DNA of 64,000 bases from Termitomyces sp. T153 (taxonomy: Eukaryota; Basidiomycota; Agaricomycetes; Agaricales; Lyophyllaceae): NCBI GenBank assembly GCA_018296165.2, contig JACKQL020000141.1, positions 41,327 through 105,326 on the forward strand, in the 5' to 3' direction. This document shows, one piece after another, positions 44,260 through 54,447 of the stretch; positions within the stretch are counted from its first letter, which is position 1; the number at the start of each line of letters is the position of its first letter. The notes under the pieces were generated by a model, which was given only the letters and a program-made list of their open reading frames with translations, was not told the DNA's origin and made no database searches. A program made the position numbers and the translations under genes.

Positions 44260-46865
44260 TAGACTATGGACCAGACCCTGACATCTTTTTCACTCCAGCC
44301 ACACTTCTGTGCGCAATAGTACTTGCCATGGACAACCTCCCAGCACACCTCCCCTTCCACTCCTCTACTACTCTTCTCCTTCACACCACTCTCTCCTTCT
44401 CTGACCACTCCATTCCCACACTAGTCAACAGCAGCACTATGGATAACTTCATCAATGAATTCCTGGTGGCACTCACTCCCCACCACCTCTAATGCCTCCC
44501 CACTCTAATCCTTCTCAAGCTCTTCAATGGTGACCCCACTCCTGCTGGAGACATCACATACTGTCTAGAAACAACCATGACCTTTACTGATGGACAACAA
44601 TAAGAACTCTGGCTACTTGTCACAAAACTACACTCCTCTGCCCCCATTGTCTTAGGCTTCTCCTGGCTCTGCTCTACCAACTCCCACATTGACTAGCCCA
44701 GCCTCATCCTCCACCTTGACTGGGACAATCCCACCAACTCCAGACTAGTGCTCTTCAATGTCTCACTCTCCTCCAATAATCCTGAGACCATGATTGGCCA
44801 TCCCCAGACTCCCCCGCAGCTCTGCTCTAGGTCTATGTGGTCATTTGTCATCAATGTCTGACTCAATGGCTTACCCAAGATACTCCCTGCCCTTGTCAAC
44901 AGCAGCACCTCCACTACTTTCATCAGCAGTCAACTCGACCTCCAATGCAATGACCTCAATAAACTTCTTAAGCTTCAACTCTTTGACAGAAGCCCCACCA
45001 CTACAGGGATCACTCAATACCATGACAACACTCTCACCCTTAACAATGATCTGCAGTTCCAGGCCTGGCTCCTTGTCACCCAACTCCTCCCATCGACCCC
45101 AATCATGCTCAGACTCCCATGGCTGCAAGATATCAACACTGACATTGACTGGAAGAACCTCACCATTCAATTTCCTACCCCAGAAGCAAGTCTAGTGGCC
45201 ACCATCCCCCTCTGCCTCCAGTCTGTCTCAGGCTCCAATGTCTCTAAACCCAGTGCCAACACCTCTAAAGCAAGTCAAAGCCCCTCAACCTCCAATGGCA
45301 ATCCAGAAGGTGAAGAAAACACAACCCCACCTCAGTCACCCTTGATCAAATTATGATGGCTGCCCCCCAACATACCTTGGAATTAATACAAAGGCCCACA
45401 GTACTCCAACCAGCAATGCTTGACCCCTCCAACCAACCCTGCTACCACTTTGGACTCGACTGCTACCACCCTGTCATCCACCCCCATCAATTCTGGAAAC
45501 CTTGACATTAAAATCATTGGCACCATCCCCTTTGCATGCATCCTCCAAGATGGCACCCCTGCCTTCCAGTTACAAATTATGCCAGCCCTACTAGAGGAGC
45601 ACCTCTGTGCAGAAACCACTGTGCCAGAGTGCAAAATGGAGGAACAGATCCTATCTGAAGTAGTTCCCCTGGAGTATCATGAATTTGCTGACATGTTCTC
45701 TGAAGGGAGTGCCAAAGAACTTCCCCTGCACTGCTCCTACGACCACAAGATTGACCTCAAAGAAGGCACCTTGCCTCTGTTTGGCAAGATCTACAACATG
45801 TCCAAGATTGAGCTTAGGGCCCTGAAGGAGTACCTTGACAACATGCTTAGCAAGGGCTTTATATGCCCATCAATCTCTGCTGCCAGTGCTCCTGTCTTGT
45901 TTGCCAAGAAGAAGAATGGATCACTCTGACTCTGTATGGATTATTGGGGACTCAACAAAGTCACCAAAAAGAACTGGTATCCACTCCCGATGGTTAGAAA
46001 TCTTGTTGACTACCTCTGTAGTGCCAAGATCTACACAAAGATAGACCTCTGCTCTGGCTACAACAATGTCTGGATTGCCCCAGGACATGAATGGAAAATG
46101 CCTTTCACACCCACTACAGCCTCTTTGAGTACCTTGTAATGCTCTTCAGAATGACTAACTCCCCCACCACTTTCCAGTACTTCATGAACGACATCTTCCA
46201 CAATATAAACAACATTTTTGTTATTGTGTACCTGGACAACATACTGATCTACTTGAATTCACTGGAGGAGCACCTGGAGCACATCCACTGCATCTTAAAA
46301 TGACTCTGAGAGTACCACCTCCATGCTAAACCCAAAAAATGCTCCTTCCACATGATGGAGGTTGAATACCTTGGAGTCATTGTTACTCCTGATGGTGTGT
46401 GCATGGACCCCATTAAGGTCAAAGCTATACTCAATTGGCCCCTGCTGTGGAATGTCAAAGAGGTACAGTTGTTCCTGGGTTTTGCTAACTTCTATCACCA
46501 ATTCATTAACAATTACTCTGGAATCACCAAACTCCTCAACTAACTTATGTGGAAGGACACTCTGTGGGACTGGGACAGCAAATGCCAGAGTGTATTCCTC
46601 CTCCTCAAAAAGGCCTTCACCTCTGCCCTGGTCCTCTGCCATTTTGACCCCTCCCTGCCAATTGTGCTCAAATGCAATGCCTCTAACCATGCCATCACTG
46701 GAATACTCTTCCAGCCAGACTCTGGAGGCAAGGACCTCCACCCTGTCACCTTCCAACCCATTCAATGATCCCCATAGAGCTCAACTATAACATCTACAAC
46801 AAGGAACTCCTCACAATTGTCAAAGCCTTTTGTTAGTGGCAGGCCTACTTTGAGGGATCCCCACA
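44260..46865 (+). pseudogene. E3 pol: two protease-like domains, RT, RNase H start
   Basis: Two successive retropepsin-like domains, 44330-44720 and 44860-45180, each with LVNSST at the catalytic loop and a closing WLLVT..PI..W..N..IDW pattern. RT from about 45640 to 46540 with FAKKKNGSL, a stop where Arg is expected (TGA at 45928), [19 protein letters not shown] and VYLDNILIY; a frameshift near 46100; then RNase H from 46547 (TLWDWDSKCQ) to the truncation. Dead element. Confidence 0.8.
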
Positions 46866-47486
46866 CCATAGGTTGGCATTGATTTCCAGGGTGCCTTGCA
46901 TGGTTTTGGGGAGGTTTCTCTGCAGGTGATGTTTGTGGAAGTTGAGGAGCCAATCTGCCCAAACCTCTGGAGTTGTGGGAGTGTCAGGATAACCTAGGTT
47001 GACAAGAAGGGTGCTGGCATGCCTTGCAAACTCTGCAGGGGAGAGGTGGAGGGAGCAGAGGACTTTGTTATGCTGGTGAACATAGGCTTTGACTTGTTGC
47101 TGTCTGGGGAAGGGAGGGGTTTGAGTGGGAATGGCAATTAAGAGTAAATAATTATCAGGGTGCTCTGGAGGGGCTGGGTATGCATAGTAGTGAGCAGGTG
47201 GGAGGTAGATGAGGTTGGGGAGTGCTGCAGAGAATTCTCTGGAATACATGTGGGGATAGTTGCCATTGGTGGGGAATGCTGGAGAGCAGCACCAGCCTGA
47301 GGGTATTCCCTGGCTGATGGAGAAAGTGTAGAATGCCTGGTTGGAGTCAGGAGTACAATGGTGGGGGACATACTGATCCACAGGGGGGCCTAGGTAGAAT
47401 GGGGCATATGGGTTTTCAGGGGCCAGCCAATCATAGATATCAGTTAGATAGCTGGCTAGGTTGTACATGGGGTTATATGCAGACAT
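46866..47486 (-). pseudogene. E2 gag, N-terminal part
   Basis: About 205 open codons from MSAYNPMYNLASYL, homologous to E3 gag (41738 onward). Cut at about 46866 where E3 sequence begins in the opposite orientation. The missing gag remainder corresponds to E3 positions of about 42360-44160. Confidence 0.75.
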
Positions 47487-47518
47487 TAAGAAATGGGTAA
47501 GGGGGAGTCTTGATATTA

Positions 47519-48569
47519 TGCCAGGTCCCACTGACTATGGGGGCTCAGCTACACTGGTGGGTCCTTACTAGGCAGATGCAATGTCCTGCACTTATAATCT
47601 AGCATTCCATCAGTGGGGTGAATGATAGGGACTTGTGAGGGGAAGCCAAGGGAAGCAGTCCAAGCAAGTCTGGAGTGGTCCAGGGAAATCTAAGACCAAG
47701 TATATCAAATATTGGGCTTGGGTAAGCATCAGGAACAAGTTTGTAGGTGCACAAATAGATTGTGGGGTAGTGGAGGCTTTGCAAACAATGGAAGTGGAGC
47801 TGGAGTTTGACAGGGGATCAATCAAGACTGATGGATTCCGGAACCAAGCAAAGGGTGAGGGCCAGAGTTGTCATAGGAATGTTTGAAGGTTGTAGCACAT
47901 GTGCAGAGTTCATAATGATGTCAGAGAAGAAAGAGACTTAGGGAAACAAAGGAAACAGAGACAGTCAAGGCAAGATAGAGACAAGATGAGATGGAACTGA
48001 GAAAAGGAAATAGATTTGAGACTAAAAAAAATAGAGATGGGAACAAAAAAAACATGAGACACAAGTAATCAGTTAATGCAATATCAGGACTAAGGTAATG
48101 GATGCAACTCTATGTTGTTATATACTGACTACTAAACCTTCTCTGAGGTTTGAGGTGGCAATGGTGGGGCTCATTGGAGCTACATGGGGTGGATGAGTGT
48201 CAGTTCTGATTGGGGGGTGGGCTGCAGTGATATTCTGATGCAGATGTGGCCCATGCTGCAGTTGTTGAAGAGCTCCAGGGGGGTTGCATGGGTTGTGGGG
48301 TTGGTCAAACAATGTGTGTTGGAGTCAGGGGTTGTGTTGGAGGAGCTTGGGGGCCTTGTAAGCAAGAGGGGGAGCTGAGGAGGCCCATGGGGGATGTGTC
48401 AGGGTTTGCCATGGAGTCATTGGGGTTTGCCAAGGAAGTGCTGGACTTGGCTAGGGCAGGCACCATGGGTCAACAAAGGTTGAGATGAGTTGGGGAAGCA
48501 TTGGGGAGTGCTCTAGGGAAGTGGGGTGACTTGGGGGGAACTCTAGAGGTGTGGGAGCAGGTTATAACA
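47519..48569 (-). repeat. gypsy-A 5' LTR of E2
   Basis: Minus-strand LTR TGTTATAACC..CCTGGCA, followed inward by the primer-binding-like TAATATCAAGAC. Closely matches the 3' LTR at 31440-32741 apart from the two insertions in that copy. Confidence 0.85.
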
Positions 48570-48574
48570 ATGCC

Positions 48575-48736
48575 ATTGCAGAGGATGGTGGAGAACTGCA
48601 AGAGTCAAGAGCCAATGCACGAGCACAATTTGAATCCACCCCAAGCTCTTGGAGAGCTGGGCCATCCATGTTCATCAAAATAATTCTAAAGGATGTTGTT
48701 GACACCTCAGATAGTCCAGAGGAGATCCTCCAATAA
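48575..48736 (+). pseudogene. family-C ORF, 3' part beyond E2
   Basis: Continuation of the ORF interrupted at 31439 (IAEDGGELQESRANARAQF .. EEILQ, stop at 48734-48736). It follows the right E2 flank without frame shift. Confidence 0.5.
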
Positions 48737-49205
48737 AAGGTATTGGAAGTGAGTTGTGTATTACATGCCAAGCCAATAACACATGCTAGCAAATGACAGA
48801 TTAGAAAGATGGAGGTGCATATGAATTACAGATTGGCACTTGAGCACACCTCAGTCTATTATACACAGACTGAGGTGGGTCAAATACTCATATCTTACCC
48901 ACACCTTTACTTATGCACATTAGTCTATTCCCTCTGTTACAAGTACATACAATCCATAGAAACTATTATACACAGATTGAGTATATTCCCTCTGTAACAG
49001 GTTAGAGCCCTGGCCACTCAGTATGTAAGACTCATAAAAAACTTTGTCTGAACAATTCAGACCAAGTTCAAAATATGATATGATCTTGTCTGTTTAATCA
49101 ATTATTATTATTATTTGCAAAGAGATACCTAAAAAGAGGATGTTCTACACCTGTTCTCCCCAGTCAACTAAAACCAATCTTTCAATTTCTTTTTTGTCTC
49201 TGTCC
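48737..49205. other. CpG-poor DNA, nothing identified
   Basis: Short imperfect internal repeats occur (TATTATACACAGA at about 48857 and 48966; ATTCCCTCTGT at about 48928 and 48988). No coding signal seen. Confidence 0.5.
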
Positions 49206-50103
49206 TATAAGAACAACCTCTGGAGGCTGTAGCTCAATCACACAGCTGGCAAAGGGAGATCAATAGTGCATTTAGTATTGTATGGTGCTTACAAGTATAC
49301 TACACACCTGGCAAAGGGAGATCCAAAGAGAACAAGTCTGAGGACTCCCTAGGCCAGATGCTGCACTCTAGGCCTTCAGGCTTGTAGGATACAACTGTAC
49401 AGTAGGATGGGAAAATCACAGACCAAACCACATGACCCAGATTTGCACATGCATGATTGTGGCCATGCACATGCTGGCCTAATCATATGGCCCAGACTTG
49501 CATGTGCATAATTGCAGCCATGCATGTGCTGACTTAAAATGGTAGTCCCCTGACATCACCCCCACCTTAGCATGTAGCATCTTAATGTACTGGATAGAAA
49601 AAGTCACAAATTCCCTGGTCAGCTGTTGAAATTGAGTAGATGCCTCAAATGGCTCTTGGAGCATTGGGATGCCTATGGTAGAAGTCCTGGACCAAGGTTG
49701 GTGCATGTACATTAGCCTGCAGTTCCCAAGAGAAGTCCTCAATGCCATATCCCTTCCATTTCACCTTGGGCTGCAACTTCCCCTGGAATATTCTGCTATC
49801 CAGGAGTTTCTCCACTTCATACTCCTCTTGATCATCAATCAGAACTGGTGGTGAGGGTGGCTTAGGGTGGTGGCTGGAGATTGGATCCTCTGGAGCTAGG
49901 AACAGTTTGACAGCATTGAAGACTGGGTGCAACTGACATAGGCCTGCCAGGAGTTTAAGTTGGCATGCCAAAGGCCCTACCTTCTTCTCCACCAGGAAAG
50001 GGCCAAGATGAACAATGCAACAGCTTCTGGGATGGCCTTGTTGTCTTAATGTCTGAGCTATCCAAGTACACATGGTCTCTGGGCTTGTAAACTGGGGCTG
50101 GTG
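49206..50103 (-). mobile_element. gypsy-B remnant E7 (LTR plus integrase/chromodomain end)
   Basis: Minus-strand LTR at 49206-49555 (TGTCAGGGGACTACC..CTTATA) and, upstream of it on that strand, an open frame at 50103-49645 that encodes the integrase C-terminus and a chromodomain (EEYEVEKLLDSRIF, VKWKGYGIEDFSWE). It is cut at 50103 by the family-C element E6; the missing 5' part is not seen to the right of E6 inside this window. Confidence 0.8.
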
Positions 50104-50189
50104 TGTAATGGAGCACCCATTACTTACCTTTACTGTTGTGCAATACAATAATAATATTTAATTATATGAGTAGCATCACATGATGCTAT

Positions 50190-50591
50190 TGTCAGGGGAT
50201 GTCCCACTTGGTCCCTCTTCTCCTTCTCCAGTTCTTGTCAGATTTCCCTTGCTATAGTTTTCATTCATTCTCCTTCCTTTTTCCTATCTATTGGTCCTAG
50301 TTTCAGCCCTCAGGCTGCACTGGTTCTCTGTCAATAATTCAGACAAGTGTGGCCCCTTTGACACTGCCACCAGCTTATGTAACTGCTGACCAATTGCTGA
50401 CACATCACTTTTGTCTTTTTTCTCTGTCATACTGTACAGTTGTTTCTCATGCTTCTGAAGCCTCTGAAGTGTCACACCTGGCCTAGGGAATCCCCAGACT
50501 TGTTCTCTTTGGATTTCCCTTTGCTAGGTGAGTAGTTATCTTAGTAGACACTGTACAGTACTGAATAGACTTTGGCTAGGTTGCCCTTACA
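50190..50591 (+). repeat. gypsy-B 5' LTR of E5
   Basis: TGTCAGGGGATG..GTTGCCCTTACA. Shorter than the 3' LTR by about 50 bases near its end, where the 3' copy has an additional segment (about 58830-58882). Confidence 0.9.
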
Positions 50592-50708
50592 GAAGAACAA
50601 GTCTCTAGATTTGGTCTGGGAGCCCCCTTTTCAATTACCTGAGCTTCTACTTGGTTCTTCAAAAGGTCTCTCCTCCACCAGTGTCTTAGTGCCCTCTGTT
50701 CTCCTCCT

Positions 50709-51850
50709 ATGAACCAGCCAACCCCTCCAGCACCTTCCCCTGATGCTTCAAGTCCCCAGGACAATGCCTGGAGTTGTTTTCTATCCCTGGAGACACAGGT
50801 TCAACTTACCCAAGCCTCCCTTACTTCCCACATGGCCAAACTCACTGGACTCTGTCAAACTACTGAAGCAGTGTTCCTTTCTCTCCATGCCCTTCTGGAA
50901 CATCTCCCACTTCCTCCTATCACACCTCTCATGCCCCCAGCAGATGCAGAACAGTTTGTGCCTGCACCTAGCTCAGGCTTTTTGCCTCCAGCTGCTGCAG
51001 AACTGTTTGCATCTGCATCTGGCTTAGGTCTTTCAGCTCTCCATTCCAAACTCCCTCATCCTGCACTTCCTGATGTCTATGACAGAGATTGTAAGGCTGG
51101 AGAACACTTCCTCCAGTCCTGTATCACATATATCCAGCTGAGCAGTGAAGCCTTCACCTTGGATGCCTTGAAAATTATCTGGGTTCTCTCCTATATAAAG
51201 GCTGGCCAAGCCTCAACCTATGTGCTGTAGATCTTTTGACACCCAGGAGAGTTGACAGTTTCTTGGGCTGGATGGAGTTTGAGAAGGAGTTCCAAGCTGA
51301 GTTCTTCTCCCTTGACCCCACCAAAACTGCAGCTCTTTCCCTTCAAGACCAAACACAGTATGGTCAAGGAAAGCAGTCACTTGATGAGTACATAGACTCT
51401 TTTTGTGCCTTAGTCAAACAGGCAGGATATCCAAATGGTCTGCAACTTTGCCTAACCTTCCATGATGGACTCCACCTCTCTCTTATAGATTGCATCAACA
51501 GTATGGCAGAGGGGTGCCCAGATGATGAGCAGGTCAATACTTGGTGCAAAATGGCATGTGAGCAGTAGCAGTTGGTGGAACTGCAATGTGAGCTGCAGCA
51601 GACACAACCATTGACCTTTCCTTTCTCTTGTAGTGGGTTTACCCCCCAAACTTCCCCTTCTCTGCCTGCTCTAGCAGCCCCATGGCAGGTGCAACTTTCC
51701 CCCTTCCATCTCATGTTGCTCCCTTGCACTCTCTGCCCCAAGGAGTTCCAATGGATGTTGATGCCTCCAGACAGTGGTCCTCTACTCCCCTGCTATGTTG
51801 ACACTGTGGAAAGGCTGGTCACCTTGCCCACTACTGTCTTCAAGGACTAG
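50709..51850 (+). pseudogene. E5 gag
   Basis: MNQPTPPAPSP start, an open frame to 51230, a stop-containing break, then 51236-51568 with the retrotransposon-gag core (FEKEFQAEFFSLDP, QSLDEYIDSF). A zinc knuckle lies at 51796-51837 in a shifted frame: Cys, stop, His, then CGKAGHLAHYC; the stop is TGA where CGA (Arg) would be normal. Confidence 0.75.
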
Positions 51851-52269
51851 AGGTCCACTAACTGTCAGTATTGGAGCAAGAAGAGCTGGTCATCCAACTC
51901 CTCATAGCCTGGGATGCAACAGGGCCCCCCTCTCTGGACACACCTATATTCATCCAGTCCAATGAAGTGGCCAATGCATTGGAGGAGATTCCTACAGAGT
52001 CTGAGGATTTCTAAAAGGGCAATAGATGACCTGTATGCCCCCATTGCTTAGTGCTAATTCTTTTGCCTCCCTGTCCATAGAATCAAATATATCTGTTGCT
52101 ATTGTTGATACTATGCCTGAAACAATAAGCCCCTCCTCAGATGTACAAACTACTCCTCCAGCTAAAGTCTCTGCTGGAAATACACCTCCTAGCTCATGCC
52201 TCCAGATTCCTACATGGGAATGCTGTCTCCCCTGTCACTACATTGTTGCTTCCACCCCTTCTACCAACT

Positions 52270-54440
52270 CCATGAAGCTATAGATAGAAATTGAGACAAC
52301 AGACACCCAGCAGATCCAAAGTGTAGTTGTGCTCCTTGACAGTGGGGCCACAGGCCTCTTCCTTGACACTAACTATATGCAACAACACTGCCTCACCACT
52401 TGCCCCCTTTCCCATCCTATCCCCATGTACAATGTTGATGGCATGCTCAAAGAAGCTGGCTCTATTTGCTCCATAGTGGACCTGGTCCTCTACTACCAAG
52501 ACCACTCAGAGCAAGCTGCCTTTGCTGTCACTAGTTTGGGAAAGCAAGACATGATCTTGGGGTTCACCTGGCTATGTGAGCACAACCCAGAGATTGACTG
52601 GACTAAGGGTGAGGTGAAGATGAGTCATTGCCCCTGTCACTACACTGCCTGTGCAGAAGGCCTGTAAGGAGCAGAGAGCCAAAGTTTGTGAGCATGCTGC
52701 TGTGCATGCTTGTCATGCTGGGCATCTTCCCTATGCTGATATTAACCTCCTGGGTCCCCCCCCTCTGGCATTCCCTCATAGAGAGGCCCTCTATGAGGAT
52801 GTCTGAGGTGTTGGGTGTGAATCTCCAGAGGAAGAGGAAGGTGAAGGAGAATCGACCCATACTCCAGATGCAGAGTTCCCAGATGAAATCATAGAGGTGG
52901 GTGATAGGATCTATGCTACAACCCTCAGCCCCCCTCCTAAAGTGGCAGAGATTTGAGCCAGTCAGACTACTTCTCAATGTCTGGCTGAGGCATTTGCAAC
53001 AAACTCACAGCCCAAGCCTTTCCCAATCACTTCCATGACTTTGAGCATGTATTCTCCAGGGCCTCCTTTGATTCACTTCCAGAGCACAAGCAGTGGGATC
53101 ATGCAATTGAGCTGATACCAGATGCAGAGCCCTCCAGCTGCAAGGTCTATCCACTTGCACTCCATGAGCAGGATGAGCTGGATGCTTTCCTGCAGGAGAA
53201 TCTTAGCTTAGGATGAATACAACACTCCAAGTCTCCAATGGCCTCCCCAGTCTTTTTCATTAAGAAGAAGGGTGGGTCTCTTTGTCTGGTCCAGGATTAT
53301 TGTGTCTTGAATGCAATGACAGTGAAGAATTGCTGGGAAGGCAGCATTCTGAACCAATTACAGACTCTTTAAACCTCTGGTGATGTTCTTTAGTCTCACT
53401 AATAGCCCAGCCACCTTCCAGACTATGATGAATGACATTTTCTGTGATCTGATTGCAGAGGGTGTTGTCTGTGTATATCTTGATAATATCCTCATCTACA
53501 CTAAAACTCTGGAGGAGCATTGTTGGGTCACATGTATTGTCTTAGAATGCCTCTGCCAATACCAGCTCTATTTAAAGCCTGAGAAGTGTGAATTTGAGCA
53601 GACTAAGATGGAGTACCTGAGTTTGATCATTTTGCATGGAATGGCAGAGATGGACCCCATTAAAGTGGCAGGTGTAGCAGAGTGGCCTGAGCCAAGGAAC
53701 TAGAAGGAAGTGCAGGCCTTTCTTGGGTTTGTCAATTTCTATTGGAGTTTCATACAGGATTTCTCCCACCATGCATGCCCCCTCTTTGACCTTGCAGTTA
53801 AGGATACAGCATGGTGGTGGGAGCCCCCACAGCAAGCTGCTTTTGATGCTCCCAAGCAAGCCATGACCTCAAAGCTTGTCCTCCTATTCCTCAACAATGA
53901 CTCTCCATTCTGTGTGGAAGTGGATAGCTTGGCATTTGCTACAGGAGCAGTCCTCTCCCAGCAGTCAAAGGAGGATGGCAAATGGCATCCAGTAGCCTTC
54001 TACTCCAAAAGCCTTAATGCAGTAGAACAGAACTATAAGATCCATGACAAGGAGATGCTGGCAATTATTTGGTCCTTTGAAGAATGGCAGCATTTCCTCA
54101 AATGTGCACAGCATGAGTTTGAAGTCTGGATGGACTACAAGAATCTGGAGTACTTCCATTCTGCTAAGAAAATCAATCAACATCAGGCTTGGTAGTCTCT
54201 GTATCTGGCTAACTTTCACTTCTCACTGCATCACAAACCTGGACAAAGCATGGGCAAACCAGACACATTGTCCAGGCAGGGCTGACCATGGCACAAAAGC
54301 AGGAGATAATGACAACATTGTCCTTCTCAAGCCTGAGCTCTTTGCTATCATGGCACTAGAAGGGATCGTGGATCAAGAGGACAAGGCAAACATCCTTAGA
54401 GACATCTGGTGAGGGAACCAGGAGAGTGCACAGGAGGATG
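52270..54440 (+). pseudogene. E5 pol, first part: protease, RT, RNase H
   Basis: The protease keeps an intact LLDSGATG loop (52329 onward) and ends in WLCEHNPEIDW. RT begins near 53030 (FEHVFSRASFDSLPEH), runs through FFIKKKGGSL and DYCVLNAMTVKNCW, then jumps at about 53338 to the AAF.TNY..LFKPLVMFFSLTN segment: about 40 residues, including the first catalytic Asp region, are deleted. [10 protein letters not shown] follows at about 53470. RNase H spans 53710-54195 and is the longest open stretch. The frame is then broken by the nested LTRs at 54448. Confidence 0.8.
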
Positions 54441-54447
54441 CAGTTGC

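Larger units (their letters stand above)
40665..46865 (+). mobile_element. gypsy-A element E3, 3'-truncated
   Basis: Plus-strand family-A element inside E2. It has a 5' LTR (40665-41706), a primer-binding-like TGATATCAAGAC at 41707, gag, protease, RT and the start of RNase H, and then stops abruptly in the RNase H AYFEGSPH segment (about 46850-46865), where minus-strand E2 gag begins. The 3' half and 3' LTR are missing. Left flank pentamer GTGTT; right TSD lost. Confidence 0.75.
31440..48569 (-). mobile_element. gypsy-A element E2, with nested insertions
   Basis: A minus-strand Ty3/gypsy chromovirus with 5' LTR 47519-48569, gag start 47486-46866, then (after the E3 insertion 40665 to about 46865 and a deletion) zinc knuckle/protease, RT, RNase H, integrase and chromodomain down to 34879, an antisense ORF region 32750-34700, and 3' LTR 31440-32741. 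The two LTRs are nearly identical by eye. Flanking pentamers are ACCCC (left) and ATGCC (right), an imperfect TSD. Inside E2 lie a solo A LTR (39098-40132), a solo D LTR (37538-38014) and E3. The coding region has many stops, so the element is dead. Confidence 0.75.
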
